Counted from the stretch's first letter, positions 7,034-15,938 are shown. The stretch: 29,953 nucleotides of DNA from Gammaproteobacteria bacterium (GCA_022822245.1 JAJECB010000265.1:1-29953), one strand, 5' to 3'. Notes: generated by a model not told the origin, from the letters alone. Made by a program: numbers and translations.

Positions 7034-8488
7034 GTGGACGGGCGGAAACGGTTCCCCGTCCCGAAGCTCGCGCCGGGGGCGGCCTCGGGCTTCGTTTCGC
7101 GCCGGGCCGGACCGGAGACTCAGCGCGCCCTCGGCTTCCCCGGCGACCTCGTCGACGACTGGGAGGCGGCGGCGGTCCGCGCTATGCGGGACGTGGTCGA
7201 GGAACGGGGCGCGCTCCGACACTTCCTCGATTCGTGCATGAAGTGCGGCGCGTGCACCGACAAGTGCCATTACTTCCTCGGGACCGGGGATCCGAAGAAC
7301 ATGCCGGTCGCGCGCCAGGACCTCTTCCGGGACGTGTACCGGCGGTACCACACCCTCTCCGGCCGTCTCGTCCCCTGGCTCGTCGGGGCGAAGAAGCTTA
7401 CCCCGGAGATGCTCGAAGACTGGTACGCCTATTTCCACCAGTGCTCGCAGTGCCGGCGCTGCGCGGTCTACTGCCCGGTCGGGATCGACACCGCGGAGTT
7501 CGCGATGGCCGCGCGCGAGGTGATGGACCGGATCGGGGTCGGCCAGCACTACACCAACGAGGTCGTCGAGAAGGCGGGGCGGCTCGGGAACAACCTCGGC
7601 CTGCCGGGTCCGGCCCTCGCCGACACTCTCGCGGGGCTCGAGGAGGACCTCCTGGAGGACACCGGAGTTCCGGTGCGCCTCCCCCTCGACGACCGGGGGG
7701 TGGAGATCCTCCTCGTCACCCCTTCCGCCGACTTCTTTGCCGAGCCGCACGTGGACGGCCTCATCGGCTACGCCAAGGTCTTCCACCGGGCGGGCCTCTC
7801 CTGGACCCTGAGCCGTCACGCCTCGGAGGCGGCCAACTTCGCGCTCTTCATGGGGAACCGGGACCACATGGCGGCCCTCGCCCGGCGCATCGTCGAGGCG
7901 GCCCGGGACCTCGGTGCCTCCCGGATCGTCTTCGGCGAGTGCGGGCACGCGTGGCGGGTGGGACACAACCACCTCGAGACCCTCGCCGGCCCGCTCGACT
8001 TCCTCTCCCGGGGTCGGGTCGAGCACGTCGTCGAGGTGACCGACGAGCTCATCCGCCGCGGGGCGGTCATCCTCGACCCCGCCGCCAACGACCACCGCCG
8101 GGTGACCTACCATGATTCGTGCAACATCGCGCGCGCCTCGCGTCTCGGCGACCTCCCGGGGGGGCAGTTCGTCGTCCCCCGTCGGGTGCTCCGCGCGGCG
8201 TGCAACCACTACGTCGAGATGGCGCGGAACACCATCCGGGAGGCGACCTTCTGCTGCGGGGCGGGGGGCGGGCTGCTCGCCGACGACCTCATGGGGCTTC
8301 GGGTGAAGGGGGCGGCCCCCCGCGTGGAGGCGTTCCGCGCTGCCGAGGTGACCCACCTCGCCGCGATGTGCGCGATCTGCAAGAGCCAGCTCGCCCGCGT
8401 CTTCCCCGAGTACGGCTTCGACCGCGAGCAGGTCATCAGCGTGCACCACCTCGTCGGCGACGCGGTCCGCCTCGACCCCCGCCCCTGA
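7034..8488 (+). CDS. dsrK: DsrK-like (HdrD-type) iron-sulfur subunit
   Basis: A 484-residue cytoplasmic iron-sulfur protein. Two ferredoxin-like [4Fe-4S] motifs are visible: Cys68, 71, 74, 78 and Cys137, 140, 143, 147, the latter followed by Pro. The C-terminal half carries a CCG-type site of heterodisulfide-reductase kind: Cys363 and Cys390 upstream, Cys407-Cys408-Gly, then Cys446-x2-Cys449. In HdrD/DsrK this site handles disulfide/thiol chemistry, with the DsrC disulfide or trisulfide as the presumed partner. With DsrM it would form the membrane DsrMK complex. The GTG at 7034 is the first start in the frame and has no good SD, so the true start may be later. About 120 bases of high-GC DNA separate it from dsrH; a 30-codon frame there looks like noise. 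The gene converges on the dimethylformamidase-like gene. Confidence 0.88.
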   Translation: MDGRKRFPVPKLAPGAASGFVSRRAGPETQRALGFPGDLVDDWEAAAVRAMRDVVEERGALRHFLDSCMKCGACTDKCHYFLGTGDPKNMPVARQDLFRDVYRRYHTLSGRLVPWLVGAKKLTPEMLEDWYAYFHQCSQCRRCAVYCPVGIDTAEFAMAAREVMDRIGVGQHYTNEVVEKAGRLGNNLGLPGPALADTLAGLEEDLLEDTGVPVRLPLDDRGVEILLVTPSADFFAEPHVDGLIGYAKVFHRAGLSWTLSRHASEAANFALFMGNRDHMAALARRIVEAARDLGASRIVFGECGHAWRVGHNHLETLAGPLDFLSRGRVEHVVEVTDELIRRGAVILDPAANDHRRVTYHDSCNIARASRLGDLPGGQFVVPRRVLRAACNHYVEMARNTIREATFCCGAGGGLLADDLMGLRVKGAAPRVEAFRAAEVTHLAAMCAICKSQLARVFPEYGFDREQVISVHHLVGDAVRLDPRP

Positions 8489-8571
8489 CCGCCGGAACCT
8501 GACCCGAGTCCCGAACCGCTCGCCGCAGAGGAACCCCTCGTTCCCCGGGGGGCCGGGCCGCCGCCCGCGGG

Positions 8572-10812
8572 TCAGGGGTCGAACGGGGTGGGGTCGGCGA
8601 AGCGGTCGAGGACGTTGCGGGTGATGCGCGAGATGTTGTTGTCGTAGCCGTCGTGGGCGAGGCTCCCGCAGTAGGTGATCGAGCCCACCGAGAACACGGC
8701 GCCGCCGTGTCCCGTCTCGAAGAACGCCATGTCGGAGCGGATGAGCGCTTCCGGGGGCTCCCCGGGCCAGGTGGCAAGGTGGGTGAGAAGCTCCTCGGGG
8801 ACGACCACGAAGGTGTCGCCGTGCTGCTCGGAGGTCGCGAGGATGAGGGTGTTGGGCGGTGACCCGAGCCGGTGGTCCACCCGGTCGAGCTCGAAGCCGG
8901 CCGCGCCGCCGCCGGAGAGGCCGAAGTCGCCGAGGATCCGGTCCGGCACCCCCTCGAAGATCCACGCCGCGCGCGGGTCGTCGGCGCCCGGGGCGCGCAC
9001 GTAGTACGAGCCGACGAACTGCCCCTGCCCCGAGAACCCGACCCCGGCGAGGCGCTGGGGCGGGCGGTCGTTCCGGCGCCACAGCCCACCGTACTGGCCG
9101 TCGAAGGCGTTGTAGTACTCCCCGGGGTCGGCCGCCCACGCGCGGATCCCGCCTTCCGCCCGCCGGATCTCGACCGCTCCCGGCACGTCGTCGTGGACCG
9201 CCACCCGCCAGTAGAAGCCGTTTCCGCCGAGGTACATGAGGCGCCCGCCCCCGTCGAGGAAGCGCTCCAGGGCGTCGAGGGTTCGGGCGGTGTGGTACTC
9301 GGGGTGGGACGCGGTCATCACCACCCGGTAGGGGGCGATGAGGTCGTGTCCGTCGCGGTGGAGGTCCTCGTCGGTCACCACGTCGTAGCGGTAGCCGCAC
9401 GCCTCCAGCCAGTCGAAGAGGTGGGTGTCGGCCGGGTAGTGGCGAAGGCCGGAGCCCCGCTCGTCCACGTAGGCGAGGAACGCGGAGCGAAGGTTCAGAA
9501 CCGGCCGCAGCCGCGACGCGAAGCAGATCCCGCTCCCGTCCTGGTGGAAGTTGTAGGTCGAGAGCCCGTACTCGCGGTGGTCGTCCGCGGTCAACTCGCG
9601 CGCCCCCCACGCTCGTGCCCGCGCCCGGTACTCGTCGTTGGTGAGCCCCCGCGAGTAGTTCCCGTACACGGTGTAGGTGAAGGTCGGCACGAGCACGCAG
9701 ATCGCCGTCCCCGAGCTCGGGGAGCCGGTTCGCGGACGCACGAAGAAGGGAATCATGTCCTCGTGCTCCCCGCAGCGAAGCCGCGCCGCGTAGGCGCCGC
9801 TCGGGAGGTCGCCCGGGACCGTGAACGAGAAATCGGTCTCCCAGCCGCAGTCGTGGAGGTCGTCGTCGTGGAAGTGGATGGCCCCGTACTGCCCGGGGGC
9901 GTGGCGCCAGCAGTGCTCCTCGCCGGTCCAGACCGAGCCCTTCATCGCGCGGGCGGGGAGGTTGACGAGCTCGCCGTGCCATCCGTTCGGTCCGCCGTCG
10001 ACCACCCGCTGGCTCGGGATCTCGGAGGAGAAGTCCCAGTCGGCGATGAGCGGGGCGGTGGGGTCCGGCTCGCGCGGCGGCGGCGAGCCAGCCCCGCCGG
10101 GGCCTGTCCCAACGATGTAGGGCCGCTCGATCTTGCCGTTGAAGTGACCGCCGACGGGATCGCCTCCGAGGGCTGCGATGAAGAGGCCCTCTCCCGCGCC
10201 GGCAGGGGAGAGCGGCCCGTCCGCCCGCCGCCGGGCGGTGCCCGCGTCGTCCACCACCGCGCACCCGTCGAGAGACGCCTGGCCCACCGTCAACGTCCCC
10301 GAGTCGGTGTCGACGCTCGCCCACACCCGGTACCAGGCGCGCGGCCGGAGCGGTTTCCCCACCGCGATCTCCTCCACGGCTCCGCCGCCCCCCGCCGGGG
10401 CGGCGCGAAGGACCGCGCCGCGCGGGCCGTCGAGCACCAGGGCGACGCCGGTCCGCCCGTCCCCCGAGAGCCACGAGACGATCCCCTGCCCCTCGACCTC
10501 GGGCCGGGTCGGCCAGACGGTCGCGACCACCGTCATCGCCGCGCCCTCCGGGCGGGCGGCCCGCACCCGCGCATGGGAGCCGAGGTGGGCGTCCTGCGCG
10601 CGCGACGGCCAGCTTCCCTCGAAGTCCGAGGGGACCGGAGTCTCCTTGACGCCGGGTCCTTCCGGGTTCGGATCCCCGCAGATCACCCGGACGAGGCGGG
10701 CCTCGAAGGGCCGCTCCGAGCGGCTGCTCACCTTGAATTCGACGGTCTCGCCGGGGCCGGCCGAGAGCCGGTCGGCGTAGCCGATGAGGGGGATGTCGTT
10801 GGATGTCGTCAT
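8572..10812 (-). CDS. N,N-dimethylformamidase large (beta) subunit homologue
   Basis: A 746-residue protein close to the length of the DmfA2 subunit of dimethylformamidase (about 760). The N-terminal part is an Ig-like sandwich, followed by a concanavalin/LamG-like region (about 85-280, with WYRVWASVDTDSGTLTVG and HFNGKIERPYIV), and then the catalytic glutamine-amidotransferase-like part. Known DMFase uses a mononuclear iron held by two tyrosines and a glutamate; candidates here are Tyr383 (TFTYTVYGNYS), Tyr420 (STYNFHQDGSG) and Glu505 in the ASHPEYHT motif. DMFase hydrolyses dimethylformamide to dimethylamine and formate. The small alpha subunit found in characterised DMFases is not in the window, so this may be one of the single-subunit relatives with a different amide substrate. 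No signal peptide is apparent. It stands alone, convergent with dsrK, with about 220 bases on its 5' side. Confidence 0.88.
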   Translation of the reverse strand: MTTSNDIPLIGYADRLSAGPGETVEFKVSSRSERPFEARLVRVICGDPNPEGPGVKETPVPSDFEGSWPSRAQDAHLGSHARVRAARPEGAAMTVVATVWPTRPEVEGQGIVSWLSGDGRTGVALVLDGPRGAVLRAAPAGGGGAVEEIAVGKPLRPRAWYRVWASVDTDSGTLTVGQASLDGCAVVDDAGTARRRADGPLSPAGAGEGLFIAALGGDPVGGHFNGKIERPYIVGTGPGGAGSPPPREPDPTAPLIADWDFSSEIPSQRVVDGGPNGWHGELVNLPARAMKGSVWTGEEHCWRHAPGQYGAIHFHDDDLHDCGWETDFSFTVPGDLPSGAYAARLRCGEHEDMIPFFVRPRTGSPSSGTAICVLVPTFTYTVYGNYSRGLTNDEYRARARAWGARELTADDHREYGLSTYNFHQDGSGICFASRLRPVLNLRSAFLAYVDERGSGLRHYPADTHLFDWLEACGYRYDVVTDEDLHRDGHDLIAPYRVVMTASHPEYHTARTLDALERFLDGGGRLMYLGGNGFYWRVAVHDDVPGAVEIRRAEGGIRAWAADPGEYYNAFDGQYGGLWRRNDRPPQRLAGVGFSGQGQFVGSYYVRAPGADDPRAAWIFEGVPDRILGDFGLSGGGAAGFELDRVDHRLGSPPNTLILATSEQHGDTFVVVPEELLTHLATWPGEPPEALIRSDMAFFETGHGGAVFSVGSITYCGSLAHDGYDNNISRITRNVLDRFADPTPFDP

Positions 10813-11031
10813 CGCGGAGGGTCTCGGCCAGATGCTGCGGGGTGGTGGCCGATACTACCAGCGCCGACGCCGCGCCCGCGCCATCCTCCCCGCATCCCGT
10901 CCGTCGCGAGGGTGGCCGGATTTGCCGACGCCCCCGGTCGGCCGCGAGGGCGGGGCGATTGCCGTGCCGAGGGTCGAGGAAGCCGGACGGCGCGCGACGG
11001 GACGGCCCGTGAGTTGGCCGGCGGGCCGGGG

Positions 11032-12726
11032 TCAGGGGGAGCCCGCGGGGCGATCCGGCGCGCGAGCCGCCTCCGCCGGCGCGGCCGGACGAAGCTCGGG
11101 CAGGACGTAGCCTTCCGCCGCGAGCCCGGCTCGAACCGCCTTCTTGTCGATCTTTCCGGTAGTGGTGAGTGGGAGCGTGTCACGGAAGAGGACGTCGTCG
11201 GGAAGCTGCCACTTCGCAAACCGCTCCGCGCAGTGGCACCTCACCTCGCCCGCGCTCACCTTCGCCCCCGGGGCGCGCACCACGAGCGCGACGGGGCGTT
11301 CGTCCCACCTCGGGTGCGGCTGGGCCACCACGGCGGCGAGCGCGACCCCATCGAGCCCCGCGATGTGGTTCTCGAGGTCGACCGACGAGATCCATTCACC
11401 CCCCGATTTCACGAGGTCCTTCGAGCGGTCCGCGATGATGAGGTACCGCTCCCCGTCGATGGCCCCGATGTCGCCGGTGACGAGCCATCCGTCGTGGAAC
11501 TTGTCCGGCTGCGGGTCCCGGTAGTACTCCGAGCAGACCCAGGGCCCCCGAATGAGCACCTCGCCGATCGACTTCCCGTCGTGCGCCAGGGGGCGGAAGT
11601 CCTCGTCCACGATCTCGATCTCGAGCCCCGGGGCCAGCAGGCCCGCCTTGCCGACGTTCGCGAACCGCTCCTCCTCGTCGAGGTCGCGGTGGGCGTGCTT
11701 CCCGGCGCGCCGCGCGATCGTCCCGATGGGGTTCGTCTCGGTCATGCCCCAGCCCTGGATCATCTCGATGCGGTAGCGGTCCCAGAACCAGCGGATGAGG
11801 GAGATGGGCGGGGCGGAGCCGCCGGAGCAAAGGCGCGTGACGTTCGAGAGGTCGTATCGATCCGGCTCGGCCTCGAGCAGTGCGCGCACTCCCTGCCAGA
11901 TCGTGGGCACCCCGGCCGAAATGGTGACCGACTCCGACACCATGAGGTCGAGGAGCCGGTCCGGCGTCATGAAGCGGTGGGGCATGACCTGCTTCGCGCC
12001 CAGCATGGTCGCGGTGTACGGCAGGCCCCAGCCCATCGCGTGGAACATGGGCACGATGCCGCAGGTGCAGTCGGTGCCGGAGAGGCTCATGACGTCCGTC
12101 ATCGCCTCGCACATGGTGTGGAGGTAGGTCGAGCGATGGGTGTACATCACCCCCTTCGGGTGGCCGGTGGTCCCGCTCGTGTAGCACAGCCCGAGGGGTG
12201 CGTTCTCGTCGAACTCGGGCCACGCGAACTCCCCGCCGAACCCGCTCAGGAACGACTCGTAGTCGACCGCGTTCGGGAGCGAGGACTCCCACGGGCCGCC
12301 CCCCGGCTCGCCGCAGACGACGTAGCGTTCGACGGAGGGGAGATCGGCGGCGATCGGTTCCAGGAGGGGCGCGAGGTCCGCGTCCACGAAGACGATCCGG
12401 TCCGCCGCGTGGTTGACGATGTACTTCAGATCCTCCGCCCCGAGGCGGATGTTGAGGGTGTGCAGGACCGCCCCCATCGAGGGGACCGCCTGGTAGAGCT
12501 CGAGGTGCCGCCAGCCGTTCCACATGAACGTCGCGACCCGGTCGCCGAGCCCGATTCCGAAGTCCGCGAGGCCGTTCGCGAGCGCCGCCGCGCGCTCCGC
12601 GGTTTCGGCGTAGGTCTGGCGATGCTTCCCGTTCGCGGTCAGGGTCACGATCTCGGTATCGGGCGCGATCCACGCCCCGCGGTCGAGCAGCCGCCAGATG
12701 AGGAGCGGCGTTCGTTGCATCGTCAT
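11032..12726 (-). CDS. Medium/long-chain acyl-CoA synthetase (AMP-forming)
   Basis: A 564-residue adenylate-forming enzyme. The nucleotide-binding core motif YTSGTTGHPKGV lies at about 182-193, the A5-type motif GWGMTETNPIG near 340, the hinge region DGWLVTGDIGAID with DRSKDLVKSGGEWIS near 430-460, and the catalytic lysine motif TTTGKIDKKAVR near 530. It activates a carboxylic acid to acyl-AMP and then to acyl-CoA. The sequence is closest in feel to medium-chain fatty-acyl-CoA ligases. The C-terminal 25 residues are alanine/proline-rich and beyond the family core. ATGs at 12726 and 12720 are both possible. It is the last gene of a minus-strand run with a crotonase, an SDR and a HIBADH-family enzyme, 171 bases after the crotonase, so its product may feed these enzymes. 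Confidence 0.92.
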   Translation of the reverse strand: MTMQRTPLLIWRLLDRGAWIAPDTEIVTLTANGKHRQTYAETAERAAALANGLADFGIGLGDRVATFMWNGWRHLELYQAVPSMGAVLHTLNIRLGAEDLKYIVNHAADRIVFVDADLAPLLEPIAADLPSVERYVVCGEPGGGPWESSLPNAVDYESFLSGFGGEFAWPEFDENAPLGLCYTSGTTGHPKGVMYTHRSTYLHTMCEAMTDVMSLSGTDCTCGIVPMFHAMGWGLPYTATMLGAKQVMPHRFMTPDRLLDLMVSESVTISAGVPTIWQGVRALLEAEPDRYDLSNVTRLCSGGSAPPISLIRWFWDRYRIEMIQGWGMTETNPIGTIARRAGKHAHRDLDEEERFANVGKAGLLAPGLEIEIVDEDFRPLAHDGKSIGEVLIRGPWVCSEYYRDPQPDKFHDGWLVTGDIGAIDGERYLIIADRSKDLVKSGGEWISSVDLENHIAGLDGVALAAVVAQPHPRWDERPVALVVRAPGAKVSAGEVRCHCAERFAKWQLPDDVLFRDTLPLTTTGKIDKKAVRAGLAAEGYVLPELRPAAPAEAARAPDRPAGSP

Positions 12727-12897
12727 GTTTCGGTCCCGCCCCGGTGGTCTCTCCCGTCAGGGCCGAGAGTGTATGTGAGCGCGCCCGGACCGCAGGAAGG
12801 CCCGGAAGCGGCTCGCGTGGACGGGCCCGGCATCGTCGGGGTATCGGGCTGCCGTCCCACCGATGTTCTCCCTCGAAGCTCTTTCCGGGCGGGAGTT

Positions 12898-13689
12898 TCA
12901 GTCGCCCTTGAACTCGGGCCTTCGCTTGTTCACGAACGCGTCGACGGCCTCGCGGTGATCGTTGGATGCGAAAGTGAGCATCTCGTAGCCGAGGCAGGTG
13001 TCCATGACGCCGTGCGCGTACCGCTTGAGGCCGATGTTGATCGACGTCTTGGTCCAGCGGATCGCCCGGGTGGGGCCGTTCGCGAGCCGCTCCGCCATGG
13101 CGTAGACCCGCGCGTCCAGCTCTTCCTCGGGCACGACGTGGTTGATGAGCCCGATCCGTTCCGCCTCGGCCGCCGTCAGCAGGTCACCGGTCATCAGGTA
13201 CTCCTTGGCCCGTGCGTGGCCGACGAGGTGGGGCCAGGCGACGACCCCCCCGTCCCCGGCGACCAGGCCGACCTTGACGTGCGGATCCCCGATCCGGGCG
13301 TTCTCGCTGGCATAGGAGATGTCGCAAAGCAGCGCCAACGAGGCGCCGAGCCCGATGCAGGGCCCCGGAATGCGGGCGATGATCGGCTTCTCGAGGTCGA
13401 GAAGGCCGAAGATCATGCGCTTTGTACCGACGACGCTCGACGCAAGCGTTCCACCCGTCGAGAGCTCGCGCAGCCAGGCCATGTCGCCGCCGGCGCTGAA
13501 TGCCCGGCCGGCTCCGGTCAGGACGATGACGTCGGCTTCGTCGTCGATCTGAACATCCAGGAAGATTCGCGCCAGCTCCTCGTGCATCTCGTCGTCGATG
13601 GCATTGAGGTGGTCGGGCCGGTTGAGGGCGAGAGTCAGGATTCGGTCCCTGCGTTCCACCCGGATCCGTTCGTAGCCTTCGTAGTCCAT
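12898..13689 (-). CDS. Enoyl-CoA hydratase/isomerase (crotonase) family protein
   Basis: A 263-residue crotonase-fold protein acting on CoA thioesters. The oxyanion-hole segments are present: FSAGGD (64-69) and CIGLGAS (111-117). The two glutamates used by classical hydratases (Glu144 and Glu164 of the rat enzyme, 20 residues apart) are replaced here by Ser117 and His137, in GLGASLALLCD and IGDPHVKVGLVAGDGG. Asp146 in the adjacent loop is a possible substitute acid/base. So the protein probably does not carry out simple enoyl-CoA hydration; isomerisation, hydrolysis, or another crotonase reaction is possible. The C-terminal part (AKEYLMTGDLLTAAEAERIGLINHVVP and FVNKRRPEF) is typical. It lies between an SDR and an acyl-CoA synthetase on the same strand. 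Confidence 0.9.
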   Translation of the reverse strand: MDYEGYERIRVERRDRILTLALNRPDHLNAIDDEMHEELARIFLDVQIDDEADVIVLTGAGRAFSAGGDMAWLRELSTGGTLASSVVGTKRMIFGLLDLEKPIIARIPGPCIGLGASLALLCDISYASENARIGDPHVKVGLVAGDGGVVAWPHLVGHARAKEYLMTGDLLTAAEAERIGLINHVVPEEELDARVYAMAERLANGPTRAIRWTKTSINIGLKRYAHGVMDTCLGYEMLTFASNDHREAVDAFVNKRRPEFKGD

Positions 13690-13743
13690 GATTGCTCCGC
13701 CGTTGAGGATCGGCGCGAAGATACGCGGAATCGATTCGTCCTG

Positions 13744-13762
13744 CCCGGCCCCGCAGGCCGGG
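13744..13762. other. GC-rich intergenic hairpin
   Basis: A perfect 7-bp stem, CCCGGCC / GGCCGGG with a 5-base loop, lies between the SDR and crotonase genes. There is no T tract on either strand, so it is more likely an RNA-stability or processing element than a terminator, or chance in GC-rich DNA. Confidence 0.3.
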
Positions 13763-13887
13763 AGCGCGTCCGCGAGCCGAACCCGACGACTCGACTTTTC
13801 GAAATCCCCGAATGGCTGTCAACGAAGAAGGAACGAGCGGCGGGACCGGTTCGAGCCGAAGCTGGGGCGGGTCCGCGCGGTGACGGC

Positions 13888-14643
13888 CTATAGCGCGCAA
13901 GCCCCGGCGTCGATGGGGATGACAGTGCCGGTCACATGGGGCGATTCATCCGATGCCAGGTACAGGGCGAGGCGGGAGACCTCGACCGGGTCCGCCAAGC
14001 GGTTGAGGGGGAGACCTTGCAGGTAGGCCTCCGCCTTTTCCGGCGTATCGCGGACCTGAAAGCTCATCGGGGTGTCGATTCCGCCGGGGGAGATCGCGTT
14101 TGCGCGCACGTTGTGGGCTGCGTACGAGACCGCGATGTTCTTCGTCAACGAGAGCACTCCCGACTTGCTCGCCGAGTACGCATGGTGGTCGTTGCCGACG
14201 TAGCAGGCTCTGGAAATGACGTTGATGATCGATCCCCGTCGGCTCTCGACCATGATCGGAACAGCGTACTTGCAGCACAGGAACGTGCCGGTGAGGTTGA
14301 CGGCGATGGTGGTGTTCCAGGTCTCTTCGTCCAGGTTGCCGACGGGGCAGTCCTTCGCCACGAGCGAGACCGCGGCACAGTTGAACAACACGTCCAGGGC
14401 CGCGTACCGGTCCATGCACGAACGCACCATGTCCTGCACTTGGCGGGCATCGGAGACGTCGGCCTTCGCGAAGAACGCCTCTCCTCCTTCGCGCCGGATC
14501 GCGGCGACCGTCTCTTCTCCCGGCTCCTCGTTGACGTCGGAGGCCACCACCGAGGCACCCTCCTGGGCAAACAGGACGGCGCTCGCCCGCCCGATTCCCG
14601 ACCCGGCCCCGGTCACGATTGCGACCTTTCCGTTGAGTCTCAT
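13888..14643 (-). CDS. SDR-family NAD(P)-dependent oxidoreductase
   Basis: A 251-residue classical short-chain dehydrogenase. The Rossmann motif TGAGSGIG is at 11-18, the acidic DV at 36-37 after the second strand suggests NAD(H) preference, the usual NNAG is NCAA (88-91), and the catalytic set is Asn115, Ser144, Tyr156 and Lys160 (YSASK). The end, GTVIPIDAGACAL, is a variant of the usual 'vDGG' closing motif. It oxidises a secondary alcohol or reduces a ketone, probably a 3-hydroxyacyl or hydroxy-acid intermediate given its neighbours. It belongs to the minus-strand group with the HIBADH-like gene upstream (165 bases) and the crotonase downstream. Confidence 0.92.
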   Translation of the reverse strand: MRLNGKVAIVTGAGSGIGRASAVLFAQEGASVVASDVNEEPGEETVAAIRREGGEAFFAKADVSDARQVQDMVRSCMDRYAALDVLFNCAAVSLVAKDCPVGNLDEETWNTTIAVNLTGTFLCCKYAVPIMVESRRGSIINVISRACYVGNDHHAYSASKSGVLSLTKNIAVSYAAHNVRANAISPGGIDTPMSFQVRDTPEKAEAYLQGLPLNRLADPVEVSRLALYLASDESPHVTGTVIPIDAGACAL

Positions 14644-14808
14644 TGTTCTGGCTCCTGATTGCCCGGATCGCCTCCCGGCGGGAACGCCTGTGGAACGGAT
14701 CCGACTCGGTTGGCCCGGCGCTAGCTCGACGCCTCGATTGTCCGATTTGCATGGATGGCCGGCCGCGAGGCGGTCGATTCGAGGACCCTGGCAACCGGGC
14801 GCTCGCGG

Positions 14809-15720
14809 CTACAGGCCGGGGGGGCGCACCCTGACGCCGGCCAGGTCCTCGAAATGCTCCATCAGCCTCCAGTGCTCCTTTTCGGCCCATCCGCGCGCCT
14901 CGCCCGCGGCCCAGGCCTGCGCGGTCGCGGACCCGTGGTACAGGGGCACGCACGCCTCCCTGGCAAGCTCGGTTGCGAGCTTCGTGTCCTTGATGATGGT
15001 CGCCATCCCCATCATCGCGATGGATCCGGCCGGGGGTTCGGTGCTCCGGGTCAGGACGTTCTCGACCATCATCTCGAATACCCGACTGCCCCCGCTGCTC
15101 ACGCTGATCACGTCGCGGAGCTTCTCGAGGTCGAGGCCCGTCTTGGCGCCGAGCACCAGGGCTTCCATGGTGGCGACCATGTTGGACGCCATGGTCAGGT
15201 TGTTGGTGAGCTTCGTGGCGGCGCCCGCGCCGACGCCACCGACGTGAAAGATTCGGCCGCCGAATGCCTCGAGAACGGGCATCGCCTTCGCCACCGTGGA
15301 CGCCTCGCCACCCGCCATGACGGTCAGGGTGCCTTCCTTCCTCTGGACCCTGCCGCCGCTGACGGGCGCGTCCATGGCTTCGGCGCCCTCCTGCGAAAAC
15401 CGCTCGGCAATCGAAGTGATGACCCGGGGGCTGATGGTGCTCGTGTCGATATAGATGTCGCCGGGCTTCGCTCCCGCGAGGGCCCCGTCCGCCCCGAGCG
15501 CCACTTCCTCGCTCGCCTCGTTGGACGGAAGCGATACGACCACGATGTCCGAGGCGGCCGCGACCTCGCGAGGAGAGCCTGCCGCCCTCGCCCCGAGATT
15601 CACGAGCTCGCGCACGGGCCCCTCGCGGAGATCGGCAACCGTGAGCGGGAATCCGGCGTTCAATATGCACTCGGCAATCGATTTGCCCATGCCTCCGAGT
15701 CCGATCATCCCCACATTCAT
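14809..15720 (-). CDS. 3-Hydroxyisobutyrate dehydrogenase-family (beta-hydroxyacid) dehydrogenase
   Basis: A 303-residue beta-hydroxyacid dehydrogenase. The dinucleotide motif GLGGMG is at 7-12 and Asp30 after the second strand points to NAD. The substrate motif DAPVSGG lies at 117-123 and the catalytic lysine is Lys170 in ATKLTNN. Family members oxidise 3-hydroxyisobutyrate, tartronate semialdehyde or related short hydroxy acids; the C-terminal half is all-helical as expected. The ATG at 15720 has GGGGAG upstream at good spacing; an earlier start at 15765 is less likely. It is the first gene of the minus-strand run and faces the hydratase/ligase pair across a 218-base intergenic space that should hold both promoters. 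Confidence 0.92.
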   Translation of the reverse strand: MNVGMIGLGGMGKSIAECILNAGFPLTVADLREGPVRELVNLGARAAGSPREVAAASDIVVVSLPSNEASEEVALGADGALAGAKPGDIYIDTSTISPRVITSIAERFSQEGAEAMDAPVSGGRVQRKEGTLTVMAGGEASTVAKAMPVLEAFGGRIFHVGGVGAGAATKLTNNLTMASNMVATMEALVLGAKTGLDLEKLRDVISVSSGGSRVFEMMVENVLTRSTEPPAGSIAMMGMATIIKDTKLATELAREACVPLYHGSATAQAWAAGEARGWAEKEHWRLMEHFEDLAGVRVRPPGL

Positions 15721-15938
15721 GGACCGCTCCCCTCTCGATACGAAGGGGTGGATACTAACGCCCAAGGCTCACCGGCGTCCTGGTGTCCGCGGCGGAGGGT
15801 TTTCGAAACATCGCGGCCCGGGCGCCGGCCCTGGCATCGACGGCCCCAACGCCGTAACGTTGCGAAGGATGGCGCGAGGCGCGGTGTCGGGAACGCGACG
15901 CGACGTGAGATGCAACTCCACGGCAGGGGACCGAAGGC

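Noticed and set aside
6854..10474. Minus-strand frame of about 1200 codons over dsrK and the amidase
   Set aside because: Antisense and out-of-frame shadow: the amidase is read in another minus frame and dsrK on the plus strand, both with full motif sets.
8872..13893. Plus-strand frame of 1673 codons
   Set aside because: It lies antisense to three well-supported genes and shows low-complexity valine/arginine/glutamate composition typical of shadow frames in high-GC DNA.
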